A DNA stretch of 64,000 nt, from contig NZ_JAXQNP010000002.1 of the NCBI RefSeq assembly GCF_034427435.1, positions 310,001-374,000 on the forward strand, given 5' to 3'. The translations under genes and the position numbers were made by a program. This document shows, piece by piece, positions 8,434 to 17,038 of the stretch. Source of the DNA: Nitrospirillum sp034427435. GTDB taxonomy: Bacteria; Pseudomonadota; Alphaproteobacteria; Azospirillales; Azospirillaceae. Position 1 is the first letter of the stretch; each line of letters opens with the position of its first letter. The notes beneath the pieces were generated by a model. It was not told the origin of the DNA, ran no database searches, and saw only the letters and a program-made list of their open reading frames with translations.

Positions 8434-8823
8434 ATGGCGGCCCCCGACTTCCCCGAGCAGCTGCGCGACCTGATCGTCGCCAGCGTGGAGGATGACAAGG
8501 CCGAAGGCACCGTGGTGCTCGACCTCAAGGGCAAGTCCACCCTGGCCGACTACATCGTCATCACCTCCGGCCGTTCCGCCCGCCAGGTGGACGCCATGGC
8601 CGGCCACCTGCTGTCGAAGCTGAAGCAAGTCGGGCTGGTCGGCCTGGACGCCGAAGGCACGCCGCAGTGCGACTGGGTGCTGATCGACGCCGGCGACGTG
8701 CTGGTCCACCTGTTCCGTCCCGAGGTCCGCGCCTTCTACAACCTGGAAAAGATGTGGGGCGTGGAACTGCCGCCCGACTTCGCCGGGTTCGGCGCGCCGG
8801 CCGGCGACTTTTTGTCTGTTTGA
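8434..8823 (+). CDS. rsfS: Ribosome silencing factor RsfS
   Basis: Binds L14 of the large ribosomal subunit and blocks subunit joining in starvation (YbeB/Iojap family). 129 aa. Motifs include ADYIVITSGRSARQVDAMAG and the C-terminal CDWVLIDAGDVLVHLFRPEVRAFYNLEKMW. The ATG at 8434 has no good ribosome site. The frame stays open upstream, and AGAGGTAACG lies before in-frame ATC/ATT codons at 8365-8370, so an unusual start is conceivable. rlmH follows 30 nt later. Confidence 0.93.
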   Translation: MAAPDFPEQLRDLIVASVEDDKAEGTVVLDLKGKSTLADYIVITSGRSARQVDAMAGHLLSKLKQVGLVGLDAEGTPQCDWVLIDAGDVLVHLFRPEVRAFYNLEKMWGVELPPDFAGFGAPAGDFLSV

Positions 8824-8853
8824 TCGTGATCGAACGGTAGCGGGATCGGGCCC

Positions 8854-9312
8854 ATGCGCGTTTGGCTGATCGCCGTCGGCCGCAGCCGGCCGGGCCCCGC
8901 CCGCGACCTGTTCGAGGAGTACAAGGGCCGCATCACCTGGCCCTTCACCCTGCGGGAGGTCGAGTGCCGCAAGCGGGTGGAGGGGGATGAGTTGAAGCGG
9001 CTGGAGGCCCAGCTCCTGCTGGAAGCCATCCCGCCCGGCGCCACCCTGGTGGCCATGGACGAACGCGGCAAGGCCCTGCCCAGCGAGGCCTTCGCCCGCC
9101 AGGTGGGCACCTGGCGCGACGGCGGCGTGGCCGATCTCGCCTTCGTCATCGGCGGCGCCGACGGACTGGCCGAGGAGGTGCGTCGCCGCGCCTCCCTGCT
9201 CATCGCCTTCGGTCCCATGACCTGGCCGCACATGATGGTGCGCGGCATGCTGGCCGAGCAGCTTTACCGCGCCCAGCAAATCCTGGCGGGACATCCCTAC
9301 CATCGGGTGTAA
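8854..9312 (+). CDS. rlmH: 23S rRNA pseudouridine-1915 N3-methyltransferase
   Basis: SPOUT-class methyltransferase that methylates pseudouridine 1915 in helix 69 of 23S rRNA. 152 aa, the usual length. The SAM knot motifs are FVIGGADG and the C-terminal AFGPMTWPHMMVRGMLAEQLYRA. Co-directional with rsfS, as in most bacteria. After it the conserved block is interrupted; gpmI resumes only at 15.4 kb. Confidence 0.95.
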   Translation: MRVWLIAVGRSRPGPARDLFEEYKGRITWPFTLREVECRKRVEGDELKRLEAQLLLEAIPPGATLVAMDERGKALPSEAFARQVGTWRDGGVADLAFVIGGADGLAEEVRRRASLLIAFGPMTWPHMMVRGMLAEQLYRAQQILAGHPYHRV

Positions 9313-9412
9313 GGCCCACACGCTTGCGGTGCGTCAATGCCGACGCCGGCGCATCCTGCCAGTCTTCGCCCACCCAAGGCCCCATGAGGGCAGCCGGAGG
9401 TGGAGGGGACCC

Positions 9413-9931
9413 ATGGCCGTGCTGATCGCCTGTTATTCGCTGACCGGCACGACGCGCACCGTGGTGCAGGAATTGGCCCGGCACCTGCGCGCCGATATCG
9501 AGGAAATCCGCTGCGACCGATACACGGTCAGCTTCCTGGGCTGGTGGCGCGCCGCGATGGACAGCCGGAAGCGCCGGCTGGTCGGGATCGGCCCCGCCGT
9601 CCATGCGGTGCGCGACTATGACCTGGTGATCCTGGCCGGCCCCATCTGGGCCTGGCAGCCCTGCCCGCCCTTGCGCGCCTATGTCCAGCGCGAGCGGGCG
9701 GAGCTGCCGGACACCGCGCTGCTGCTGACCCATGGCGGTTCGGCCGGGCCGCAGTCGCTGGACGCGCTGCAAGCCTGGGTGGGAAAGCCGCCCAAGGCGC
9801 GGCTGACCATCACCGCCGCCGAAATGAAGAGCGGCACCTACATCGAGACGGTGGCCCATTTCGCCCAGACCGTGGCCCCCGCCCCCGTTGCGGCGCCCCG
9901 GCCCCTTGCGGTGGATCAATGCGCCGGCTGA
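9413..9931 (+). CDS. Flavodoxin-family protein
   Basis: 172 aa, from ATG 9413 behind a strong GGAGGGG ribosome site. The N-terminus (YSLTGTTRTVV) is an FMN phosphate-binding loop of the flavodoxin type, and DLVILAGPIWAWQPCPPLRAYV matches the isoalloxazine-facing loop of flavodoxin/WrbA-like proteins. It is probably a small cytoplasmic FMN protein for electron transfer; the partner is unknown. The C-terminus is Pro/Ala-rich and probably disordered. Confidence 0.8.
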   Translation: MAVLIACYSLTGTTRTVVQELARHLRADIEEIRCDRYTVSFLGWWRAAMDSRKRRLVGIGPAVHAVRDYDLVILAGPIWAWQPCPPLRAYVQRERAELPDTALLLTHGGSAGPQSLDALQAWVGKPPKARLTITAAEMKSGTYIETVAHFAQTVAPAPVAAPRPLAVDQCAG

Positions 9932-9980
9932 ACGATTAGGGCCGACTGGGCAGGTCGTCACCCTTCCCAGGACCGCCTTG

Positions 9981-11246
9981 ATGGACCCCACCACCCTGCT
10001 CAGCCGCCTGGCGGTTTCCCTGGCGATCGGCCTGCTGGTGGGGTTGGAGCGGGGATGGCACAGCCGCAGCGGCCAGGAATATCAGCGGGCGGTGGGGCTG
10101 CGCACCTTCGCCCTGTCTGGCCTGCTGGGCGGCGTGGCCGGCGCCCTGGCGGGGGCGCAGCAACCCTACATCCTGGGCCTGGTGTTCCTGGGCTATGCCG
10201 CCGCCTTCACCGCCTTCCACTGGCTGGAGGCCAGGGCCGACACCGACCCCAACCCGGAACGCGATCTCAGCATCACCTCGGTGGTGGCGGGCCTGGTGAC
10301 CTTCCTGCTGGGCGCCCTGGCCATCCTGGCGGACGTGCGCGTCGCCATCGCCGCCGGCGTGGCCATGACCGGCCTGCTGGCGCTGCGCGATCCCCTGCAC
10401 CGCTGGGTGGCCACGCTGAGTGGGGATGAGGTCCGGGCCATCCTGACCCTGCTGGCCATGTCCTTCCTGCTGCTGCCCGTCCTGCCCAACCATCCGGTGG
10501 ACCCCTGGGGGGCCTTGAACCCCCATTCCATCTGGCTATTGGCCATCATGGTCGCCGCCATCTCCTTCGGCGGCTATGTCGCCGTCCGCGCCCTGGGCGA
10601 CCGGCTGGGGGTGTTGATGGCGGCGCTGGCGGGGGGCCTGGCCTCGTCCACCGCCACGACGCTGACGCTGGCGCGGCTGGGCCGGGTGCACCCCACCTCA
10701 TCCCGCCTGCTGGGGGCGGGGGTGCTGCTGGCCGGGGCCGTCATGATGGTCCGGGTGGGAGTGCTGGCCATGGTGCTGAACCCCGACCTGCTGGGCCTGC
10801 TGGCGCCGCCGCTGGCCTGCGCCGCCCTGGGCCAGGTGGGCGGTGCCGCCGTGCTGATCATCCGCAACCGCCATTACCATGTGCCCCAGCTGAACATCGC
10901 CAACCCGCTGGAGGTGGGCATGGCGCTTAAGATGGCGGCCTTCATCGCGGCGGTGGCCCTGGCCAGCCAATTGCTGGCACAGTCCTTGGGCGCCCCCGGC
11001 GTGCTGGTCATGGCCGCGCTGTCGGGCGTGGCCGACGTGGACGCCGTCACCCTGTCCATGGCCCATCTGGGCGGCCACGGCCTGACCCTGAAGGTCGCCA
11101 TGGAGGGCGTGCTGATCGTCACCGCCGTCAACACCGTGACCAAGGCCGTCATGGCCGCCTGGGTAGGCGGCACCCGCCTGGGCCTGGTGGTGGGCGGGGT
11201 CAGCGCCCTGGCCCTGGGCGCCGGCGCCCTGGCCATGGGGTGGTAG
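9981..11246 (+). CDS. MgtC/SapB and DUF4010 family membrane protein
   Basis: 421 aa from ATG 9981. The N-terminal part, with LAVSLAIGLLVGLERGW and AVGLRTFALSGLLGG, is the MgtC/SapB-type domain. The rest is a DUF4010-type region with many hydrophobic spans, about 12 in all. MgtC proteins are linked to Mg2+ limitation and ATP synthase control in pathogens, but this two-domain type is uncharacterised, so no substrate is proposed. It starts 49 nt after the flavodoxin-like gene in the same direction. Confidence 0.82.
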   Translation: MDPTTLLSRLAVSLAIGLLVGLERGWHSRSGQEYQRAVGLRTFALSGLLGGVAGALAGAQQPYILGLVFLGYAAAFTAFHWLEARADTDPNPERDLSITSVVAGLVTFLLGALAILADVRVAIAAGVAMTGLLALRDPLHRWVATLSGDEVRAILTLLAMSFLLLPVLPNHPVDPWGALNPHSIWLLAIMVAAISFGGYVAVRALGDRLGVLMAALAGGLASSTATTLTLARLGRVHPTSSRLLGAGVLLAGAVMMVRVGVLAMVLNPDLLGLLAPPLACAALGQVGGAAVLIIRNRHYHVPQLNIANPLEVGMALKMAAFIAAVALASQLLAQSLGAPGVLVMAALSGVADVDAVTLSMAHLGGHGLTLKVAMEGVLIVTAVNTVTKAVMAAWVGGTRLGLVVGGVSALALGAGALAMGW

Positions 11247-11358
11247 GCCGCCCAGAAGCGGCGCCGAACCCTAAATCGACCCGCCCCGGTTGCAGCCCCG
11301 CCGAGAGGCCTGTAGCCTGCCATCAGCGCGTGAACAATAAACACACCGGGGAGCCATA

Positions 11359-12024
11359 ATGAAAAAATCCATCCTCGCCGCCGGTCTACTGGCCGCCTGC
11401 CTCTTCGCCCCCGCCCACGCGGCGGACAGCCTGCAGGACGCGATGAAAACGGCGAACGCGCAGGGTCACGCGGTAAAGTCCATCACGCCCATCTTCAGCC
11501 AATTGGTCATGTTTTCCATCCCGGCCGGTTTCCAGCTGGGCAACGAACACACCCAGGGCAATCAGTACCTGAGGGAAATGGTGCTGGAGGGCGAGACCCT
11601 GGATCGGTGGACACAGATGATCACCCTCACCGGCTTCCAGGGTCTGGGCGCCAACCCCAACGTCACGCCCCAAGGCTTCGCCGCCATGTTGGCCGGACGC
11701 TTCAAGAACGCCTGCCCCACCACATTCGCCGCCAAGGAAGTGGCCAACCTGACCATCAGCGGCCAGCCGGCCTTCATCGCCTGGATCAGCTGCGGCACCG
11801 CCCCCGGCGGCGATCACAGCGAGTCAGCCGTGATCTTCAGCATCAAAGGGGCCAACGACTACTACACTATTCAATGGGCGGAACGGGAGGCGGTATCCAG
11901 CCAGCCGATGGCCTTCGACGACGCCAAGTGGAAGGAACGGATCGCGCGCCTGAATCCGGTGAAGATCTGCCCGATCGTTCCGGGAGAACAGGCGCCCTAT
12001 CCGAGCTGCGTCGATCAGAAATAG
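11359..12024 (+). CDS. Exported protein of unknown function
   Basis: 221 aa with a clear Sec signal peptide (MKKSILAAGLLAACLFAPAHA, cleavage after AHA, about residue 22) and a GGGGAG ribosome site. The mature part has four or more Cys residues (CPTTF, SCGTA, KICPIVPG, SCVDQK), which would allow disulfides in the periplasm. I do not recognise the family. Confidence 0.75.
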   Translation: MKKSILAAGLLAACLFAPAHAADSLQDAMKTANAQGHAVKSITPIFSQLVMFSIPAGFQLGNEHTQGNQYLREMVLEGETLDRWTQMITLTGFQGLGANPNVTPQGFAAMLAGRFKNACPTTFAAKEVANLTISGQPAFIAWISCGTAPGGDHSESAVIFSIKGANDYYTIQWAEREAVSSQPMAFDDAKWKERIARLNPVKICPIVPGEQAPYPSCVDQK

Positions 12025-12223
12025 GAACTGGAAATAAGGCCGCTGGTAGATTTTAGGATTACGGTACGTGGGGCCTTCTGGCACCGGGTGGGCAGGGAGC
12101 CACCGAGGGGCCATATTTTAAGATAGGGACTCGCCTCGGGAACGAAAGCGAGGTTCATGTCCTGGCCTGCCTGCACAGTCGCCAAAACCCGGCGCACTGG
12201 CATCGGCGACGCTGAATGAAGCC

Positions 12224-12712
12224 TCAGGCTTCTTCCTCCTCGAACACCGGGTAGGTCCCGAAGTCGCGGATGGGGCGAAGGACGACGTTGCTGACGACGC
12301 GGGCGACGCCCATCTCGGAATCGTCGATCCAGCTGTCGGTCAGTTCCTGGTAGGTCTCCAAATCGCGGCAGACCAGCTTGGCGATGTAGTCGTAAGGGCC
12401 GCTGACCTCGAAGCACTCGATGACCTCGGGCACCTCGCGCAGGCGGCGCTCGAAGGCGCTGGTGCGCTGGCGGCCTTGTTTTTCCAGGGAGATTTGGGCC
12501 AGGACGAAGACGCAAGACTGGATGCGGCGCACATCCACCTGGGCCTGGTAGCGCACGATGATGCCCTCACGCTCCAGCCGGCGCACCCGCTCCAGGCAAG
12601 GGCGGGCGGACAGGCCCACCCGTTCCGACAGGGCCTGGTTGGTGATGCGGCCATCGGCCTGCAATTCCGTCAGGATCTTGATGTCGATGGTGTCGAGCTT
12701 GCGCGGCTTCAA
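12224..12712 (-). CDS. Lrp/AsnC-family transcriptional regulator
   Basis: 162 aa. N-terminal winged helix-turn-helix (DTIDIKILTELQADGRITNQALSERVGLS, recognition helix LSARPCLERVRRLEREG) and C-terminal RAM ligand domain (CFEVSGPYDYIAKLVCRD). It lies downstream of the rocD and ArgZ-like genes on the same strand, separated by one copy of the structured repeat. By analogy with Lrp-type activators of amino-acid catabolism it may sense arginine or ornithine and control these two genes. That role is inferred from position. Confidence 0.9.
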   Translation of the reverse strand: MKPRKLDTIDIKILTELQADGRITNQALSERVGLSARPCLERVRRLEREGIIVRYQAQVDVRRIQSCVFVLAQISLEKQGRQRTSAFERRLREVPEVIECFEVSGPYDYIAKLVCRDLETYQELTDSWIDDSEMGVARVVSNVVLRPIRDFGTYPVFEEEEA

Positions 12713-12788
12713 GGCAGGGTCCGGAAAGGCCGAGGCGAGGACGCCAGCTTAAGCGCCCTCGCCTCCGCCCCCAAAGGCTTTACTAAAC

Positions 12789-12921
12789 CACCGGCATGAA
12801 AAGCTCATGCCGGTGTAGGCCCCGACCGGGGCCGCCGGAGCTTTCCGGGGAGCGATAGCGGACTGGAAAGCGAGGACTAGGCAAGCGGCCGGATGGCCGC
12901 GCCCGCCGTTTGAGGGCAGCC
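12789..12921 (-). repeat. Structured intergenic repeat, copy A
   Basis: The strand is given in the direction of the upstream hydrolase transcript. Four hairpins, in + coordinates: H1 CACCGGCATGA/TCATGCCGGTG (12789-12815), H2 GGCCCC/GGGGCC (12818-12833), H3 GCTTTCC/GGAAAGC (12840-12871) around the conserved loop GGGGAGCGATAGCGGACT, and H4 GCGGCC-GGAT-GGCCGC (12885-12900). H4 is next to the stop codon of the ArgZ-like gene. Related copies lie at 22643, 31450 and 36246. Confidence 0.85.
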
Positions 12922-13827
12922 TTACACCGACACCCGGTCGAGTTTGAGGATCAGGCAGAAGGCCGAACCGCCGGACAGGCCGAAGTCGCTGACCGGCGTC
13001 TCATGCACGCGGTAGCCGCGCTCCGTCAGCATACCGCGCAGGGCCGGGCTGGCGGTGGCCAGCACGATGTCGCGTCCCAGGTTCACGGCATTGACGGCCA
13101 GGGTGCAGGCGTCGGGCTCCGGCGCCACGATCAGGTTCTCGGCGCCGAAGCGCTCCAGGATGCGGGCGTTGCCCTCGGCGGAGAAGGCGCCGGGGAAGTA
13201 CAGCACCTCGCCCCCCGTCAGGGGGCAGAGGCAGGTGTCCATGTGATAGAAACGCGGGTCCACCAGTTCCAGCGCCTCGACCTCCACACCGAACAGGTCA
13301 CGCACCACCGGAGCGGCCGCCTTGTCGGAGCGCTGGCCATAGCCCAGCCAGAAGGTGCGGCGCACGGGGTCCCACACGCAGTCGCCCGCCCCCTCCAGCA
13401 CCACGCCCGCCGGCATGTCATGCACCTCGGTCAGCAGGCCCCGGTCCTTCAGCGCGTCGAAGGTGCGGCGGAACACCGGCGTCTCGCCCTGGCGCTGGGG
13501 GTGGCGGAAGGTGGCGACCAGCGCCTTGCCGTCCAGCACCACGGCGGCGTTGGCGGTGAACACCATGTCGGGCAGGCCGGGCTGCGGCGCCGCGAATTCC
13601 AGTTCCACGCCCAGGCCGCGCAGGGTGGCCACCAGCCGTTCCCAACCGCTGGAGGAGCGGGCACCCAGCAGGGCCCCCTCCTCCTGCCAGCGATCCGGCC
13701 GCATCCAGGGATTGATGGCGTAGCTCACCTCGAAATGCTCGGGGGCGCACATCAGGATGCGGCCGCCGGGCAGGGCGTCGGTAGCGGCGGCGGCCAAGGG
13801 AGAGGAAGTCAGGCGGGTATCGGGCAT
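12922..13827 (-). CDS. Guanidino-group hydrolase, arginine dihydrolase (ArgZ)/DDAH-like
   Basis: 301 aa, guanidine-modifying enzyme superfamily (DDAH, amidinotransferase, arginine deiminase). The N-terminus ILMCAPEHFEVSYAINPWM resembles the catalytic domain of cyanobacterial ArgZ/AgrE, which converts arginine to ornithine, CO2 and 2 NH3. The His motif is YHMDTCLCPL and the catalytic Cys is in GGSAFCLILKL near the C-terminus. The gene lies 37 nt after rocD in one operon, so an ornithine-producing reaction fits best. DDAH (citrulline plus dimethylamine) or citrulline hydrolase activity are the alternatives. Family call sure; substrate inferred. Confidence 0.82.
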   Translation of the reverse strand: MPDTRLTSSPLAAAATDALPGGRILMCAPEHFEVSYAINPWMRPDRWQEEGALLGARSSSGWERLVATLRGLGVELEFAAPQPGLPDMVFTANAAVVLDGKALVATFRHPQRQGETPVFRRTFDALKDRGLLTEVHDMPAGVVLEGAGDCVWDPVRRTFWLGYGQRSDKAAAPVVRDLFGVEVEALELVDPRFYHMDTCLCPLTGGEVLYFPGAFSAEGNARILERFGAENLIVAPEPDACTLAVNAVNLGRDIVLATASPALRGMLTERGYRVHETPVSDFGLSGGSAFCLILKLDRVSV

Positions 13828-13864
13828 GGGTGGGGTTCCCCGGATGTTGTTCGTGGTTTGGGTG

Positions 13865-15103
13865 TCAGGCGAAGACCGCCAGGGTCTCGGCCAGGCGGTC
13901 CACCGCCCAGTCCAGATCCTCCGGCGCGATCATCAGCGGCGGCGCCAGGCGCACCACCGTGTCGTGGGTTTCCTTGGACAGGACGCCGCGGCGCATCCAC
14001 TCCTCCACCACCTGGCGGGCGGTGGCGCGGGCGGGATCGATCTCCAGCCCCACCCACAGGCCAAGGCCGCGAATGTCGCGGATGAGCGGGCTGTTCAGGC
14101 CGCGCAGGCGGTCCATGAGATGGGCGCCCAGCGCGGCGCTGCGCTGGACCAGCCCCTCCTCCTCGATCACCGCCAGGGCCTCCAGCCCCACGGCGGCGGC
14201 CAGCGGGTTGCCGCCGAAGGTGGAGCCGTGGCTGCCGGGATCGAACACGTCGATGACGTCGCGGCGGGCGACGAAGGCGGAAACGGGCAGAACGCCACCG
14301 CCCAGCGCCTTGCCCAGGCACAGGCCGTCGGGGACGATGCCCTCATGCTGGTGGGCGAACCAGCGGCCGGTGCGGCCAAGGCCGGACTGGATCTCATCCA
14401 GGATCATGAGGATGCCGGCGCGGTCACAGGCGGCCCGCACGCCCTTGAGATATCCCACCGGCGGCAGGACGATGCCGGCCTCCCCCTGGATGGGCTCCAG
14501 CAGCACGGCCGCCGTGTTGGGCCCGATGGCCGCCGTCAGGGCGTCCAGGTCGCCGAAGGGCACGACGCGGAAGCCGGGGGTGTAGGGGCCGAAGCCCTCG
14601 CGGTAGGCCTCTTCCGAGGAAAAGCTGATGATGGTGGTGGTGCGGCCGTGGAAATTGCCGCTGGCCACGATGATCTCCGCCTGGTTGGCGGGAATGCCGC
14701 GATGACGGTAGCCCCAGCGGCGGGCGGCCTTCACCGCCGTCTCCACCGCCTCCGCCCCGCTGTTCATGGGGCAAGCGCCGTCCAGCCCGGTCAGGGCGCA
14801 CAGGCGTTCCAGGAAGGGGCCCAGCCGGTCGGTGTGGAACGCGCGGGAGACGACGGCCACCTTGGCCACCTGCTCGGTCAGCGCCTTGAGGATGCGGGGA
14901 TGGGCGTGGCCGACATTGACGGCGGAATAGGCGCTCATCATGTCCAGGTAGCGGCGGCCGGCGTCATCGTGGATCCAGGCGCCCTGGGCGCGGGTGATGA
15001 CCACGGGCAGCGGCTTGTAGGTGTGGGCGCACCAGCGGTCTTCCAGGGCGATGGCCCCGGGGGAAGCGATCCCGCCCATGTCGCCGTTCAGCCGCTGATC
15101 CAT
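13865..15103 (-). CDS. rocD: Ornithine aminotransferase
   Basis: PLP enzyme transferring the delta-amino group of ornithine to 2-oxoglutarate, giving glutamate-5-semialdehyde. 412 aa from ATG 15103, chosen because GGAGG lies 5 nt upstream (a GTG at 15115 lies within that site). PLP motifs: MNSGAEAVETAVKAARRWGY, ILDEIQSGLGRTG and the Schiff-base Lys in LGKALGGGVLPVSA. YKPLPVVI near the N-terminus and NPLAAAVGLEAL also fit ornithine transaminases. First gene of the rocD-hydrolase unit, with the Lrp regulator downstream. Confidence 0.93.
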   Translation of the reverse strand: MDQRLNGDMGGIASPGAIALEDRWCAHTYKPLPVVITRAQGAWIHDDAGRRYLDMMSAYSAVNVGHAHPRILKALTEQVAKVAVVSRAFHTDRLGPFLERLCALTGLDGACPMNSGAEAVETAVKAARRWGYRHRGIPANQAEIIVASGNFHGRTTTIISFSSEEAYREGFGPYTPGFRVVPFGDLDALTAAIGPNTAAVLLEPIQGEAGIVLPPVGYLKGVRAACDRAGILMILDEIQSGLGRTGRWFAHQHEGIVPDGLCLGKALGGGVLPVSAFVARRDVIDVFDPGSHGSTFGGNPLAAAVGLEALAVIEEEGLVQRSAALGAHLMDRLRGLNSPLIRDIRGLGLWVGLEIDPARATARQVVEEWMRRGVLSKETHDTVVRLAPPLMIAPEDLDWAVDRLAETLAVFA

Positions 15104-15421
15104 GATGTCCTCCACCTTGTCCCGGTCTCGTTACCCTGGATGGTGGCATGGGCGCGCCAGCCGAAACGGCCGAAGTTCGGGAGGCCGGCGACAGAAGCGG
15201 TGGCGGATGGTGCGCCCGGCATACCGTTTCTGTCCCCACCCCTTGCAGGCCGGACATAAGTAAGACGCGCGACGGCAGAACCCTGGGGGGCCTATAACGC
15301 TTTATCAGGTCGGAAATTCGGACGCGCCGCTTGCCATCGGGCGCGGAAATCCCGATTTTCCCAATACGTTCGCACCTCACCCCCCCAGGGCTACACCACC
15401 AGGATCAGGGAACAGACAGCC
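15104..15421. other. Divergent promoter region rocD / gpmI
   Basis: 318 bp between oppositely oriented genes, so promoters for both should lie here. I see no clear consensus, RNA gene or coding potential. Confidence 0.4.
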
Positions 15422-16999
15422 ATGGCCGCCACCGACAAGACCAGCAAAGCCCCCCGCCCCGTGGTCCTGTGCATCATGGACGGCTGGGGCTATCGGGAAG
15501 AGGTGGCGGACAACGCCGTCGCCCAGGGCAACACCCCCAACTATGACCGCCTGTGGAAGGAGTGCCCGCACGGCCTGCTGTCCGCCAGCGAGGAGGATGT
15601 GGGCCTGCCCGCCGGCCAGATGGGCAATTCCGAGGTGGGGCACATGAATCTGGGCGCCGGCCGCGTCGTGTTCCAGGACCTGCCCATGATCGACCGCGCC
15701 ATCGCCCAGGGCGAGTTCGAGACCAACGCGGCGCTGACCGCGTTCAAGGCCGCGCTGAAGAAGTCGGGCGGCACCGCCCATATCCTGGGCCTGGCCTCCC
15801 CCGGCGGCGTGCACAGCCACCAGGACCACATGGTCGCCCTGGCGCGGACCCTGGCCCAGGCCGGCATCCCCGTGGCCCTACACGCCTTCACCGACGGCCG
15901 CGACGTGCCGCCGCAGAGCGCCCTGGAACAGCTGGCCGCCATCGAGGCCGGGCTGAAAGGCGCCCCCGGCGCCAAAATCGCCACGGTGGACGGGCGCTAT
16001 TACGCCATGGACCGCGACAAGCGCTGGGACCGGGTGGAGAAGGCCTATCGCGCCCTGGTGTCGGCTGAAGGCGAGACGGCGGCCAGCGCCGAGGCGGCGG
16101 TGAAGCAGAGCTATGACGCCGACAAGCATGACGAATTCATCCTGCCCACCGTCATCGGCGATTACGCCGGCATGAAGGACGGCGACGGCGTGCTGATGGC
16201 CAACTTCCGCGCCGACCGCGCCCGCGAGATCCTGTCCGCCCTGGTGGAGCCGGAGTTCAGCGGCTTCGACCGCGGCACGCCGGTGAAGTTCGCCGCGCAG
16301 CTGGGCATGGTGGAATATTCCTCCGCACTGGCCAAGGTGCTGCCCGCCATCTTCCCGCCCAAGGAAATCCGCCACACCCTGGGCGAGATCGTCTCGCAAA
16401 AGGGCCTGAAGCAGCTGCGCATCGCCGAGACGGAGAAGTATCCGCACGTCACCTTCTTCTTCAATGGCGGCGAGGAGAAGGTTTACGAAGGGGAGGAGCG
16501 CATCCTGGTCCCCTCGCCCAAGGTGGCCACCTATGACCTGCAGCCGGAGATGTCGGCCGATGAGCTGACGGACAAGCTGGTGGCGGCGGTGGACAGCGGC
16601 GCCTTCGACCTGGTGGTGGTGAACTACGCCAACCCCGACATGGTGGGCCATTCCGGCATCCTGGCCGCCGCGGTGAAGGCGGTGGAAGCGGTGGACCGCA
16701 GCATCGGCCGGCTGGAGGAAGCGGTGAAGCGCCAGGGCGGCGCCCTGCTGATCACCGCCGACCACGGCAATTGCGAGCTGATGAAGGACCCGGAGACGGG
16801 CGGCCCGCACACCGCCCACACCCTGGACCTGGTGCCCGCCATCCTGGTGAACGCGCCGGCCGACGTGGTGCGCCTGGAGCAGGGCAAGCTGGCCGATGTG
16901 GCGCCCACCCTGCTGGAACTGATGGCCCTGCCCCAGCCGGAGGAAATGACCGGCCATTCCCTGCTGGTGCGTGACGCCGCCCGCGCGGCGGCCGAGTGA
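15422..16999 (+). CDS. gpmI: 2,3-bisphosphoglycerate-independent phosphoglycerate mutase
   Basis: Mn-dependent glycolytic and gluconeogenic enzyme interconverting 3- and 2-phosphoglycerate. 525 aa, the usual length. The N-terminal metal site is CIMDGWGYRE, the catalytic Ser is in GQMGNSEVGHMNLGAG (near residue 66), the phosphatase-like substrate loop is SPGGVHSHQDHM, and ITADHGNCELM holds C-terminal metal ligands. It is followed by envC and ctpA, the conserved alphaproteobacterial order. Confidence 0.96.
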   Translation: MAATDKTSKAPRPVVLCIMDGWGYREEVADNAVAQGNTPNYDRLWKECPHGLLSASEEDVGLPAGQMGNSEVGHMNLGAGRVVFQDLPMIDRAIAQGEFETNAALTAFKAALKKSGGTAHILGLASPGGVHSHQDHMVALARTLAQAGIPVALHAFTDGRDVPPQSALEQLAAIEAGLKGAPGAKIATVDGRYYAMDRDKRWDRVEKAYRALVSAEGETAASAEAAVKQSYDADKHDEFILPTVIGDYAGMKDGDGVLMANFRADRAREILSALVEPEFSGFDRGTPVKFAAQLGMVEYSSALAKVLPAIFPPKEIRHTLGEIVSQKGLKQLRIAETEKYPHVTFFFNGGEEKVYEGEERILVPSPKVATYDLQPEMSADELTDKLVAAVDSGAFDLVVVNYANPDMVGHSGILAAAVKAVEAVDRSIGRLEEAVKRQGGALLITADHGNCELMKDPETGGPHTAHTLDLVPAILVNAPADVVRLEQGKLADVAPTLLELMALPQPEEMTGHSLLVRDAARAAAE

Positions 17000-17038
17000 G
17001 CGTGGCCCCCGGTAACCACCGCCCGTGACCGCACGCCC

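Noticed and set aside
12789..12921. Interpretation of the structured repeat as a CRISPR array or insertion sequence
   Set aside because: Copies are single and dispersed, there is no spacer-repeat periodicity, and no transposase gene lies nearby.
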